In this document: positions 7,093-14,678 of the stretch, in pieces
How positions within the stretch are numbered: position 1 is the stretch's first letter
How the letters are laid out: each line of letters starts with the position of its first letter
DNA from: Dehalococcoidia bacterium UBA2160
GTDB lineage: Bacteria; Chloroflexota; Dehalococcoidia; Lucifugimonadales; UBA1123
Reading direction: 5' to 3'
Length of the DNA: 17,903 nucleotides
NCBI GenBank assembly: GCA_002328865.1
Contig: DCWO01000019.1
Location: 1-17,903 of the forward strand
Made by a program: the position numbers and the translations under genes
The notes under the pieces: generated by a model
What the model was told of the DNA's origin: nothing
Seen by the model: only the letters and a program-made list of their open reading frames with translations
Databases searched by the model: none

Positions 7093-8082
7093 ATGACTGA
7101 TTTCGTAGTCAGTGTGATCATGGCTGTTCGTAATGTCGAGCGCACGCTGGAGGAGTCACTGGCCAGTGTGCTTGGGCAGACGTTTTCCAACTTCGAGGTG
7201 ATCATCGTCGACGACGGTTCAACCGATCGCACAGGAGCCATCGTACGGCAGGCGGCGGCGCGGGATCCGCGAATCAAGGTGCTTCACCAAGGCGAGCAGG
7301 GGCTGGCCGCGTCACTGAACCGGGCCATCGTCGTCGCCCGGGGTCGGTACCTGGCGCGTCACGACGGCGACGATGTGTCGATGCCCGAGCGTCTGGAGCG
7401 ACAGGTTCGCCGGCTCGACGCGGGAAAGAATCTTGCCGCGATAGGCACGGCCGCGGTGGTCATTGATGAAGCCGGCCAAGCGATCGGGCGGTTTCCCACC
7501 GCACACGGCGCCATCGCCGTCCGCAAGGGCCTGCACGCGATGCGGACGACGCCGGTCCATGGCTCAATGATGCTGCGCAGAGACACGTTGGCGGCGGTGG
7601 GGGGCTATCGTGAAGCCTTTCCGGTTTCGCAGGACTTCGACTTGTGGCTCCGCCTTACCGAGCGGTTCGACATCGACAATCTCGAGGAGCTGCTGTACCG
7701 CTGGCGTATGAGTCCCGGCTCGGCCTACGGATACCGGCGCCGCCTTCAGCTTCAGTACAGCGGCGTTGCGCTCGCCTTTGCCCACGAACGGAGACGATAC
7801 GGCGTCGATTCGTATCACTCACTTGAGCGCTGCGCAGGCGACCTGCGAGCCTTTGCTGCGCAGTACCGGCTTCGCGGACGCCTTTACGCACTCTGGGGCG
7901 AACTGGCGCTTCGAGGGCTCAACGAACCCAGCACGGCGCGGGGGTATCTTGGGCACGCAATTCGGTGCGGCTGTCTTCATCCCCGAGTGGTCGGACTGTT
8001 CGCGTGGAGTTCTCTGGGCTTGCCCTGGCCCGGCGGAAAGCCACTGATGCTGCCTGTTCAACGTTCCGCAGCCGGAAACTGA
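7093..8082 (+). CDS. GT2-family glycosyltransferase
   Basis: A 329-residue GT-A fold enzyme. It opens with VSVIMAVRNVERTLEESLASVLGQTF, typical of GT2. The nucleotide-binding IIVDDGSTDRT follows, then the metal-binding D-x-D region in RHDGDDVSMPERLE (Asp91, Asp93, Asp94). PVHGSMMLRRD and SQDFDLWLRL (about 178-188) complete the acceptor-side motifs. The C-terminal 100 residues lack long membrane segments, so it is probably a peripheral cytoplasmic transferase and not a processive synthase. It lies 18 bases after the GT4 gene and 10 bases before the next gene, inside the same operon. Length is usual. Donor and linkage are unknown. Confidence 0.91.
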   Translation: MTDFVVSVIMAVRNVERTLEESLASVLGQTFSNFEVIIVDDGSTDRTGAIVRQAAARDPRIKVLHQGEQGLAASLNRAIVVARGRYLARHDGDDVSMPERLERQVRRLDAGKNLAAIGTAAVVIDEAGQAIGRFPTAHGAIAVRKGLHAMRTTPVHGSMMLRRDTLAAVGGYREAFPVSQDFDLWLRLTERFDIDNLEELLYRWRMSPGSAYGYRRRLQLQYSGVALAFAHERRRYGVDSYHSLERCAGDLRAFAAQYRLRGRLYALWGELALRGLNEPSTARGYLGHAIRCGCLHPRVVGLFAWSSLGLPWPGGKPLMLPVQRSAAGN

Positions 8083-8092
8083 TCGAGTCTCG

Positions 8093-9127
8093 ATGAAGCC
8101 GCGTGTGTTGGAGTACCTTCGTTGCCTGGACTGCCGGGCTCCGCTGCGCCTCGAGGCACGTACGATTGAACAGGTCGTACGCGATGCTGTTGAGAAGCTA
8201 TCGCCTTGTTCGGGTCTGTGCCCTTTTCCGGATCTCGCGTCACAGGAGCGCGACTGCGCGGCATGCGCGGGGCTGGAGGTGATGACGGGTGACTTGACGT
8301 GCCTCGCTTGCGGCCGTCAGTACGGGATCAGCGACGGAATACCGAGGTTCGTAGCATCGAATTTCTCCCCATGTAGCTCGCCAACGACTCGAACCGCACG
8401 AAGCTTCGGATTTCTCTGGGATCGGTCGAAACCGGCACGAGAAACGCCACCTCGTCCGTATCATTTCGAGAAAATGGCTGCCGCCCTTTCACTGCCTGTC
8501 TTTCGTGGAGTCGTTCTGGACGCGGGCTGTGGTGAGGGTATCGATCTCGCGAATCTGGCGCGGGAGGAGCACGCAGAAGTTGTCGGCGTCGAGCTCAGCG
8601 AAGGTGGCTGTCGAACGAGCTTTCGCCGCATCGCACGCCTAGCTGGTGCCCACGTCGTGCAAGCCGATCTGTGCCGCTTGCCGTTTGCGGATATGACGTT
8701 TGACGCTGTCTACTCATACGGCGTCCTTCATCATATTGCCACGCCGGCTCTGGCGGCGGGCGAAGCGGCGCGCATCAGCCGGCACGGAGCGTGCGTTGCT
8801 GTCTATCTGTACGAAGACTTTGGCGAACGATCGGCAGTGTGGCGGTGGTTACTCCGTAGCGTCAATAGCGCGCGCGTCGTCACAACGAAGCTCCCACCTC
8901 GGGCGCTGTTTGCGGTGTGCTGGGCGGCTTCGCCGCTTGTATATGTTCTGTGTGCGGTGCCGTTCACGGTGCTCAAGCGGTTTCGGCCGCTGCGATCGTT
9001 CGCGTGGAGTCTGCCGTTCAGGCACGCTCGGGGGCCGTTCCGCCTGGCAGGCGATCTCTACGATCGCTTTTCGGCCCCGATCGAGTATCGGTACAGCCGC
9101 GGAGGCGCCGCGGACCTGCTGAGATAG
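8093..9127 (+). CDS. SAM methyltransferase with N-terminal Cys-rich zinc-ribbon-like region; premature TAG likely
   Basis: A 344-residue protein as read. The N-terminus resembles Trm112-like zinc-binding leaders, with Cys pairs at 11/14, 39/43, 55/58 and 70/73 and the phrase YGISDGIPRFV. A class I methyltransferase domain follows, with VVLDAGCGEGIDL near 139-151, VVGVELSEG and FDAVYSYGVLHHIATP. The last third contains a hydrophobic stretch (AVCWAASPLVYVLCAVPFTVL), which may contact the membrane. The TAG at 9125-9127 seems premature. The same frame continues with VGLTVTEVAYERGWMVRAV and ends at TGA 9215-9217, a typical ending for this methyltransferase type. The readthrough tail would overlap the convergent gene's 3' end at 9183. 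It closes the plus-strand operon. It probably methylates a glycan or lipid-carrier intermediate; the target is unknown. Confidence 0.86.
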   Translation: MKPRVLEYLRCLDCRAPLRLEARTIEQVVRDAVEKLSPCSGLCPFPDLASQERDCAACAGLEVMTGDLTCLACGRQYGISDGIPRFVASNFSPCSSPTTRTARSFGFLWDRSKPARETPPRPYHFEKMAAALSLPVFRGVVLDAGCGEGIDLANLAREEHAEVVGVELSEGGCRTSFRRIARLAGAHVVQADLCRLPFADMTFDAVYSYGVLHHIATPALAAGEAARISRHGACVAVYLYEDFGERSAVWRWLLRSVNSARVVTTKLPPRALFAVCWAASPLVYVLCAVPFTVLKRFRPLRSFAWSLPFRHARGPFRLAGDLYDRFSAPIEYRYSRGGAADLLR

Positions 9128-9182
9128 GTCGGTCTGACGGTCACGGAAGTGGCGTACGAACGGGGCTGGATGGTGCGAGCCG

Positions 9183-10097
9183 TCAGAACAGGCGACACTG
9201 CCAGTTCGAGTGGATGACCATCGCATAGAATGCGGGAGACCGGTTTGGTCGTGTCATGTCGGTGGACATGGCTTCAGATGACCGTCGGACGTACTCCTCC
9301 GGCCGCAGCTTGCGCAGATCTCCCACGCGCTGGATCAGCAGTGGCTTCGTGATGAACTCGTAGTGGAGTCGGTTGCATGCGCGGCCACCGAGTCGGTACA
9401 GCACGGCGTACCCGTCGGAGAGAAACAACCGTGCCATCTTCGAGATTGTCCGGGGTGTGTACTGACGGACGCCATGGAGCAGGTACAGCCTCAGACAGGC
9501 TTGCGACGGACATAGATGGACTTGAAGCATATTGCGTCGAGACTTCAGAACGAAGCCACGAACCTGGGCGAAAAACCGGAGATCCTCGTCGAAGTGCTCG
9601 ATGGCAGACTGCGACATGAGGAAGTTCGCGCGGTCGGGAACGGTCCGACGAAAATCGGCGACATCTGAGCGGTAGAAGCGGATTCTTGAATCGTGTGCTT
9701 GATGAACCTTCCACGTGTCGTATTCCTGCACGTCCGTGCCGGTGTACGAACCGATATGGCCCTGTGCCCACGAAAGCAGACGCGGACCGTAGTCTCCTCG
9801 TCCGCAACCGACGTCGAGAAGGTGAATGTCGCCGAGTTCCGCGCGTATCGCATCCCACGGCAAGGTGAGCCAGAAGAGATCGGAAAGCTTTCGGCTCGGC
9901 GAGGCATCGGGCGCGAGGCGGTCCCAGTAGGTGTCAAGCGACGCTTCCCGGAAATCCCGGATGGCCAGCTCGCGGTCCACATTCACATACGGAAACAGGT
10001 TGTTGAGCCAGTTGAAGAAAAAGTACGCGACTTGAGCTGGCTTGCCGAGATGACGATCGGCGTTCAGACGATGGAAGGAAGTACTTGCGGCAGGCAT
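9183..10097 (-). CDS. class I SAM-dependent methyltransferase
   Basis: From the ATG at 10097 this gives 304 residues. The frame remains open up to 10238, but the extra residues overlap the end of the upstream carbamoyltransferase gene and look non-coding. Motif I is LLDVGCGRGDYG (93-104), followed by YTGTDVQEYD as the strand-2 acidic region and NFLMSQSAIEHFDED, the usual methyltransferase strand-4 region. The later part (VLYRLGGRACNRLHYEFITKP) contains no domain I can name. It sits 71 bases downstream of the carbamoyltransferase on the same strand, so the two probably form a small minus-strand operon. The end converges on the plus-strand methyltransferase at 9127. No strong ribosome site was seen, so the start is tentative. 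The substrate is probably a sugar of the same glycan. Confidence 0.8.
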   Translation of the reverse strand: MPAASTSFHRLNADRHLGKPAQVAYFFFNWLNNLFPYVNVDRELAIRDFREASLDTYWDRLAPDASPSRKLSDLFWLTLPWDAIRAELGDIHLLDVGCGRGDYGPRLLSWAQGHIGSYTGTDVQEYDTWKVHQAHDSRIRFYRSDVADFRRTVPDRANFLMSQSAIEHFDEDLRFFAQVRGFVLKSRRNMLQVHLCPSQACLRLYLLHGVRQYTPRTISKMARLFLSDGYAVLYRLGGRACNRLHYEFITKPLLIQRVGDLRKLRPEEYVRRSSEAMSTDMTRPNRSPAFYAMVIHSNWQCRLF

Positions 10098-10168
10098 GAG
10101 GACAGGGCATTCACGCGTATGGGCGCTGCCGGCGGCGAGGAGCTGAGGTGCCCGATCGCTTGGCCTCG

Positions 10169-11944
10169 TCAGTCCAGCAGGAGATTGTCGAGCGCCGCCT
10201 CGTTTCCCGGTCTTGCGAACAGTGTGTTCTCGATGCACACGAAATCGAGACCCGTGGTTCGGAGCATGTCCAGGCCAACGGCGCAGTAATTGAGAATTGG
10301 CTCCCCGCCTGGGTTGAACGACGTGTTGAGCAACACCGGCACACCTGAGAGCCGCTCGAAGGCTTTCAGCGCGGCATACAGGAGCGGGTGCTGGTCCTGC
10401 CGCACCGTCTGAAGCCTGGCGCTACCGTCAACATGGGTGACCGCGGCGAGCCGTTTACGGAACTCGGGGCGCGTGAAGCAGATCACGGACATGTAAGGAA
10501 TCTCACTGGTGTTCGTGAAAAACCGGGACGCGTCTTCTGCGGTGACAACCGGGGCGAAGGGTCGATACCACTCGCGGTGCTTGACTTTCTCGTTGAGCAT
10601 CGTCTTCATGTCTAGGTTGAGCGGGTTGCAGAGGATGGAACGGTTCCCGAGCGCTCGAGGGCCGACTTCGTATCGTCCGCGCATAAGTCCCACGACAAGA
10701 TTCCGATGAAGGAGCCGGGCCAGAACGGTCGGAAGCACTGCCTCGTCCAGCGTCCGATGCGGATAACGCGCTCTCAAGGATGGCAGCTCACCGATATCGA
10801 AGGCAGTCGTGCCAAGGTACGGACTGAACGGGGTGTCACACCCGGTGAACGACGTCTCGCTGAGCGCATAGTAGGCGTGTAGGGCAGCGCCGGCCGAGAG
10901 TCCACAGTCCGTCGGATTGGGCAGAAGGTGCATGCCGGTGAAGAGCCCAGCTTGCTGGGCGGCATAGTTGGTGATGCCATTCAGGGCGCAGCCGCCGACG
11001 ACACACAAGTTCCTGCTCGTTGCCCGGAACCGTCTGAGGATGTCCAGGACTTGCTGGGTCCAGACATGCTGCACAGTGTGCACGAGATCCTGGGCGAGCG
11101 CGTCTTCCGGGCCTGGCAACCGCAGTTCCTGGGGCTGGTCGTGGCCGAGGGCGGCGCGCAACCGGTCGCGCCACGTCTGCGTCGGCGGTTCGGCTGCGGG
11201 GCGGAGGAATTGCTGAAGCTCCTGGATTCGGGTGAGTCCGAGCGGATTGATCCGATGTGCCTTGCCGTAGCTGCTGATCCCGTCAACCGGAAAAGGAGGA
11301 AGCTTTGTGTACGCCGTGACGTACTCCGAAGCGTGGCGTACCCATTCGGTGCGGAAATTTCCGTAACCCGCCAGTCCCATGGTCTTGCCGGCCGTGGATC
11401 CGGCAACGTCCGGCTTGAGGCCGACGATGTAGCCCAGGTTGTTGTAGCTGCGCCCGAACATTCGAGGGTTTCGCTCGAGGTAGTGGATGGCGGCACCAGA
11501 GCCCTGGAACACCACCGTGTAGCCGTCGTTGCCCATGCCGTCATAGCTGAGGATCACGGCTTCGGGGAACGGTGAAGTATAGTACGCGAGCGCGGCGTGG
11601 CTCAGATGATGATCGACGTGATAGGTGCGCGCGAACGTAAATCCGTTGTCTCGCAGGATTTCAATGAGGTTGTTGAACTCCTCGACGCGACCCTGGTTCT
11701 GGACGGCGACGGCGTCGAACCGGAGACCCCAGTCTCGCGCGACGAACGTCAGGAACAGTCGAAGGTCTTCGATGTCGACGAATTGGAAACCTGACCGGTG
11801 TTTGCCGGGCGCCAGCGTGAGACAATGCAGCTTGTAACGCTTCTGTCGGAAGTAGCGTTCCGCCTCCATTATCTCTCGGAGACGGCCGTTTTCGACTACC
11901 GCGAAGCTCGAATCGTGTCCGAGACTCACTCCAAGAACGTTCAC
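10169..11944 (-). CDS. NodU/TobZ/CmcH-type O-carbamoyltransferase
   Basis: A 591-residue carbamoyltransferase from the GTG at 11944. The frame is open to a GTG at 12016, but known family members begin right at the VLGVSLGHDSS strand, which favours 11944. The N-terminal Kae1-like domain shows GHDSS (9-13), metal-site HHLSHA (112-117), the phosphate loop DGMGNDG (135-141) and AGKTMGLAGYG. Later come VGGCALNG (316-323) and the C-terminal carbamoyltransferase domain with GRYEVGPRALGNRSIL (423-438) and RPFAPVV. All key motifs are present, so it is likely active. It uses carbamoyl phosphate and ATP, through carbamoyl-adenylate, to carbamoylate a hydroxyl, as NodU does on Nod factor and TobZ on tobramycin. 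Here the acceptor is presumably a sugar of the surface glycan. It lies divergent to the GT9 gene and upstream of a methyltransferase. Confidence 0.93.
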   Translation of the reverse strand: MNVLGVSLGHDSSFAVVENGRLREIMEAERYFRQKRYKLHCLTLAPGKHRSGFQFVDIEDLRLFLTFVARDWGLRFDAVAVQNQGRVEEFNNLIEILRDNGFTFARTYHVDHHLSHAALAYYTSPFPEAVILSYDGMGNDGYTVVFQGSGAAIHYLERNPRMFGRSYNNLGYIVGLKPDVAGSTAGKTMGLAGYGNFRTEWVRHASEYVTAYTKLPPFPVDGISSYGKAHRINPLGLTRIQELQQFLRPAAEPPTQTWRDRLRAALGHDQPQELRLPGPEDALAQDLVHTVQHVWTQQVLDILRRFRATSRNLCVVGGCALNGITNYAAQQAGLFTGMHLLPNPTDCGLSAGAALHAYYALSETSFTGCDTPFSPYLGTTAFDIGELPSLRARYPHRTLDEAVLPTVLARLLHRNLVVGLMRGRYEVGPRALGNRSILCNPLNLDMKTMLNEKVKHREWYRPFAPVVTAEDASRFFTNTSEIPYMSVICFTRPEFRKRLAAVTHVDGSARLQTVRQDQHPLLYAALKAFERLSGVPVLLNTSFNPGGEPILNYCAVGLDMLRTTGLDFVCIENTLFARPGNEAALDNLLLD

Positions 11945-12030
11945 CAAGATACTATAGCGGCCTCCCGGCCGTACGAATCCCTCATGATACACCACGGTGG
12001 ATTTCCGTCGGGCCACTGAGAAGCCTGTCT
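11945..12030. promoter_or_regulatory. divergent intergenic region between carbamoyltransferase and GT9 genes
   Basis: With starts at 11944 (minus) and 12031 (plus), 86 bases separate two divergent genes, so promoters for both directions should lie here or within the flanking genes. On the minus strand TATAGT occurs a few bases before the GTG, which would be a -10 close enough for a nearly leaderless message. No convincing -35 partner or Shine-Dalgarno site was found on either side. If the carbamoyltransferase started at 12016, most of this region would be coding. Confidence 0.3.
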
Positions 12031-13098
12031 ATGGGCCTTGGAGGTCATCTGCTGTGGTCGTCGGTGTTCCGGGCGCTCAACGAGACCACCGGACGGCCGG
12101 TCAAAGTGGCGCACGCGCCGGGACTCTCGGATCTGGTTGCCGGCCGATTGTACCAAGGGTCACACTCGCTGGCGAATGATCCGGTCTTTCAGCACAATCC
12201 CAGGCTGGAATTTCCGCGACACTGTCTCAAACAGCCTTGGCAGATTCAGCTCGACCGCGGCTTCGCCGCTACCTTGCGACGTTGCGGGCTTTGGGGAACC
12301 TTTGAGCGAGTGATTTTCGCCTTATCCCGCGCTCGTTCCAGCACCACAGGGCAACAGTACGCACACATCGACTTGCGGCTGCATAGTTATGCGAAAAGGG
12401 AAACACCCGGACGGTTCGAGTGGAAACCTGGCGGACACATCATCGACATCATCCTGAAGCGCTACGGTGTTCGCGCGGTCGATCACCAGTGCGAGATATT
12501 CTTCACCGACGAAGAGATGGCTGCCTCGGCAGAAGCGTGTCGCACGCATGGGGTGCTCGCCGACTACATCGTCATCGAGCCACACAGCCGCGAGACATGG
12601 TTCAGCGATCTCCGCGCGTGGCCCTTCGATCGATGGCAGGAGATTGTGGATCGAATCCAGGCCGCGGGACGGTTTCAGGTCGTGCAAATCGGCGAGGGGG
12701 GACGGCGAGCGCTGCACGGCGCAATCGACCTCTCGGGCAGGATTCCGTTCCGTATCGCCGCACTCATCATGAAGCGGGCACGGTTGTTTCTCGGGCTTGA
12801 AGGTGGCCTCATGCATGCCGCAAACGCGGTCGGAGTGCCGAGTGTGATCGTTTGGGGCGGGACCACTCTTCCGGAGTTTGCGGCCTATCTCGAGAAGCAT
12901 CGGGTGGTGTGCCATTACGTCGACTGCGCTCCCTGCGGACTCAGGCGGGACTGTCCGTATGACAAGAAGTGTCTGACATCGATTCAAGTCGACGAGGTAC
13001 TCTCTGTCGTCAATGAGGCGCTTGAGGCAGCCTTTTCGCTGCCATCGGCGCACGTTCAGGGCAACAGAGATAGGGTCACAATGCCTCGGACGTTGTGA
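12031..13098 (+). CDS. GT9-family (heptosyltransferase-like) glycosyltransferase
   Basis: A 355-residue GT-B enzyme of the ADP-heptose:LPS heptosyltransferase superfamily. The N-terminal glycine-rich turn is GLGGHLLWSSVFRAL (2-16). The C-terminal donor domain holds YIVIEPHSRETWF, then SGRIPFRIAALIMKRARLFLG and the hallmark EGGLMHAANAVGVPSVIVWGG (257-277, with His262). A Cys-rich tail CAPCGLRRDCPYDKKC (299-314) occurs in GT9 relatives from similar loci. The start is odd: GT9 proteins normally have a beta strand before the glycine turn, but here the turn begins at residue 2 and no in-frame upstream ATG was found. It may have lost its first few codons, or it may use an unrecognised start. The cytoplasmic enzyme would add a sugar to a lipid-linked acceptor. 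Part of its 3' end is repeated at 14744-14799. Confidence 0.86.
   Translation: MGLGGHLLWSSVFRALNETTGRPVKVAHAPGLSDLVAGRLYQGSHSLANDPVFQHNPRLEFPRHCLKQPWQIQLDRGFAATLRRCGLWGTFERVIFALSRARSSTTGQQYAHIDLRLHSYAKRETPGRFEWKPGGHIIDIILKRYGVRAVDHQCEIFFTDEEMAASAEACRTHGVLADYIVIEPHSRETWFSDLRAWPFDRWQEIVDRIQAAGRFQVVQIGEGGRRALHGAIDLSGRIPFRIAALIMKRARLFLGLEGGLMHAANAVGVPSVIVWGGTTLPEFAAYLEKHRVVCHYVDCAPCGLRRDCPYDKKCLTSIQVDEVLSVVNEALEAAFSLPSAHVQGNRDRVTMPRTL
12940..12995 (+). repeat. direct imperfect repeat, copy 1 (GT9 C-terminus)
   Basis: This 56-base stretch of the GT9 gene, coding for LRRDCPYDKKCLTSIQVDE, matches 14744-14799 at about 50 of 56 positions by eye. The partner sits in a gene remnant 1.8 kb downstream, which points to a second, mostly deleted GT9 gene. 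Confidence 0.8.
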
Positions 13099-13114
13099 CT
13101 TTGTAGGTTTGATA

Positions 13115-13153
13115 ATGACTCAGCTCGACCGCGTGCTGGTTGTCGTGCGTTGA
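13115..13153 (+). pseudogene. possible 12-codon 5' stub of a lost gene
   Basis: In the 141-base gap after the GT9 gene, an ATG opens a tiny frame MTQLDRVLVVVR ending in TGA. The residues resemble the first beta strand of a GT-B glycosyltransferase (a hydrophobic strand ending in Arg, as in many GT9 starts). One added T after CGT would let the frame continue as LTRQADI. No good ribosome site is present. It is too short to be sure; chance is possible. Confidence 0.22.
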
Positions 13154-13230
13154 CGAGACAAGCCGACATCTCACCCTCGACCAAACAGCGCCGGCGTTGC
13201 CGGGCGCGCGCTGACGCATCGTAGAGCGAC

Positions 13231-13234
13231 GAGG
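13231..13234 (+). promoter_or_regulatory. Shine-Dalgarno site for the radical SAM gene
   Basis: GAGG lies five bases upstream of the ATG at 13240. It supports this start over the internal ATG at 13384, which would remove about 48 residues before the radical SAM core. Confidence 0.55.
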
Positions 13235-13239
13235 TCACT

Positions 13240-14289
13240 ATGCCGATTCTCTGGAAATCACTCTTTCCGCAACGTGCTAGTTCGCCCGATTGTTGTGGCG
13301 GATCCCTACCGGCTCGGATTCGCAGGGCACTGCGGTTTGCTGCGTCTCTCCGGGTCCGGAAAGAGGAGACGAACCTTCGAGGGATGCTCACGGTGTTTCG
13401 TGTTGCTCACTCGCCGCTGTCGGTCCAGCCAGAGATCGTCAATGTCGAGTTGACCAACCGCTGCAACCAGAAGTGCGCTTTCTGCCCGACCGGCACTGGC
13501 ACGAACCAGCGTCCAAAAGGTGATATGGAATTCGACACGTTTCGAGCGATTGTGGACGGGCTCACGCCTTTCACCCGCATCCAGTTTGCCGGTTACGGGG
13601 AACCCTTCCTCCACCGCCAACTGGAGCACTTTCTCGACTACGCGGCTACGAAGGGCCTGAACAAACGCCTGCAAATCCTTACGAATCTCGCCGCCGTCGA
13701 CGAACAGCGTGTTAGAAGGCTGCTGGACCATCCCTTCCATAAGATGTACGTCTCTCTGGATGCGATGACGTCGGAAGAATTCCTTACCTACAAGCGCGTG
13801 AATCAGTTCGATGTCGTACGCAGGAACATCGAGATTCTGGCGGCCGATGCGGCTCGGCGAACGGCGGTGTCCCAGCAGTTGATCGTTCAGATGGTCTTGA
13901 CCAGAAAGAATCAGCACCAGCGCGAGGAGTTCGAGAGGTACGTGCGCGGCCTGGGGATGCAGCCAAAGTTTAAGTCGCTGAACACCTACATGTCCCTGGC
14001 AAGCAAGGATCGAATCCAGGAGTTTGAAATTCCAGAGTTGTCTCGCTACGACAGCAAACGAGGCTATTCAAAGCGATGTCCGTGGCCGTGGGGCGGATTC
14101 ATTGTGTATTGGAACGGGGATGTAAGTGTCTGCTGCGAGGATCCCTTGGGCACGATGATCTACGGCAACGTCCTTCAGTCTAGCCCAGTCGAGTTGCTGA
14201 ACCTCGCTACGGGTCGTTGTGGATTTCGACAGCGATATTTCAAGGACCCTGCGCAGATCGCCATTTGTCGTGGCTGCAGTTACGCATAG
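13240..14289 (+). CDS. radical SAM protein with SPASM-like C-terminal cysteines
   Basis: A 349-residue radical SAM enzyme. The core begins with IVNVELTNRCNQKCAFCP, where the CxxxCxxC motif is Cys75, Cys79 and Cys82, binding the [4Fe-4S] cluster that cleaves SAM. FAGYGEPFLH (117-126) is the GxGEP-type SAM-binding loop, and MYVSLDAMTSEEF is the usual later strand. The C-terminus has CPWPWGGFIVYWNGDVSVCCEDP (Cys280, Cys298, Cys299) and ICRGC (Cys343, Cys346), the SPASM pattern for one auxiliary cluster. Length matches SPASM proteins of polysaccharide loci. No peptide precursor gene was seen nearby, so a sugar, lipid or cofactor substrate is more likely than RiPP maturation. Dehydrogenation, epimerisation or dehydration of a sugar are possibilities, but none can be chosen. 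GAGG supports the start. Confidence 0.9.
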   Translation: MPILWKSLFPQRASSPDCCGGSLPARIRRALRFAASLRVRKEETNLRGMLTVFRVAHSPLSVQPEIVNVELTNRCNQKCAFCPTGTGTNQRPKGDMEFDTFRAIVDGLTPFTRIQFAGYGEPFLHRQLEHFLDYAATKGLNKRLQILTNLAAVDEQRVRRLLDHPFHKMYVSLDAMTSEEFLTYKRVNQFDVVRRNIEILAADAARRTAVSQQLIVQMVLTRKNQHQREEFERYVRGLGMQPKFKSLNTYMSLASKDRIQEFEIPELSRYDSKRGYSKRCPWPWGGFIVYWNGDVSVCCEDPLGTMIYGNVLQSSPVELLNLATGRCGFRQRYFKDPAQIAICRGCSYA

Positions 14290-14304
14290 TCGAGGAATGG
14301 ACTT

Positions 14305-14349
14305 GATTCGAACGGGCCACCAGCCTTCAGGTGGGCGTGCTATCGAATC
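14305..14349. terminator. imperfect nested inverted repeat after the radical SAM gene
   Basis: GATTCGA at 14305-14311 pairs with TCGAATC at 14343-14349. Inside, GGCCACC (14315-14321) pairs imperfectly with GGTGGGC (14330-14336) around an eight-base loop. It starts 16 bases after the stop at 14289, which is the right place for a terminator, and it also covers the 3' end of the decayed minus-strand coding sequence. There is no T-run on either side, so a classical intrinsic terminator is not shown; a protective mRNA hairpin is an alternative. Confidence 0.35.
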
Positions 14350-14640
14350 GGGCGATCAGCAACCGGATCGCGTGATCCAATAGGTGGCCGTTGGAGATGT
14401 CGGCGAAGTCGGGTGTAGACCGCCCGGAACTTCGTGAGAAAAGACTGGGTTCCGGTCGACACCGCGATACGTGCGCTCCGAGAAGTCGAGTTCGTCGAGC
14501 GGTGGTGGAGCGACCGATGGCACGGCCGAATTGTACTCATCGCCTGCGAGCGATCGTCTCCTTTCGTCATCACGGGTACACTTCGCGATATACGCTGAAT
14601 GCGTCATCGGCGCCTTATGAAGGTCGGTCACCACTCGCGG
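14327..14640 (-). pseudogene. unidentified decayed coding sequence
   Basis: This part of the 592-base gene-poor stretch has no intact gene. On the minus strand one frame reads a protein-like segment with LDELDFSERTYRGVDRNPVF. Another frame reads a protein-like ending, DFADISNGHLLDHAIRLL, then IARFDSTPT and a stop at 14327-14329. Joining the two requires a frameshift near 14410-14430. Plus-strand frames look less like protein. I do not recognise a family. It may be the broken remains of a gene on the opposite strand from its neighbours. Confidence 0.25.
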
Positions 14641-14678
14641 AGGATTCCTGAAGATCGTCCGCCTGTGTTGGCCTGGAT

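Noticed and set aside
10928..11575. Plus-strand open frame of 215 codons
   Set aside because: It is antisense to the carbamoyltransferase core. No motif or ribosome site supports it.
14365..14378. GGATC-GCGT-GATCC mini hairpin
   Set aside because: A five-base stem without a T-run or neighbouring gene end is expected by chance in GC-rich DNA.
14356..14634. Minus-strand 92-codon frame considered as an intact small gene
   Set aside because: Protein-like character is confined to its middle, and the plausible C-terminus lies in another frame. It is reported as decayed sequence instead.
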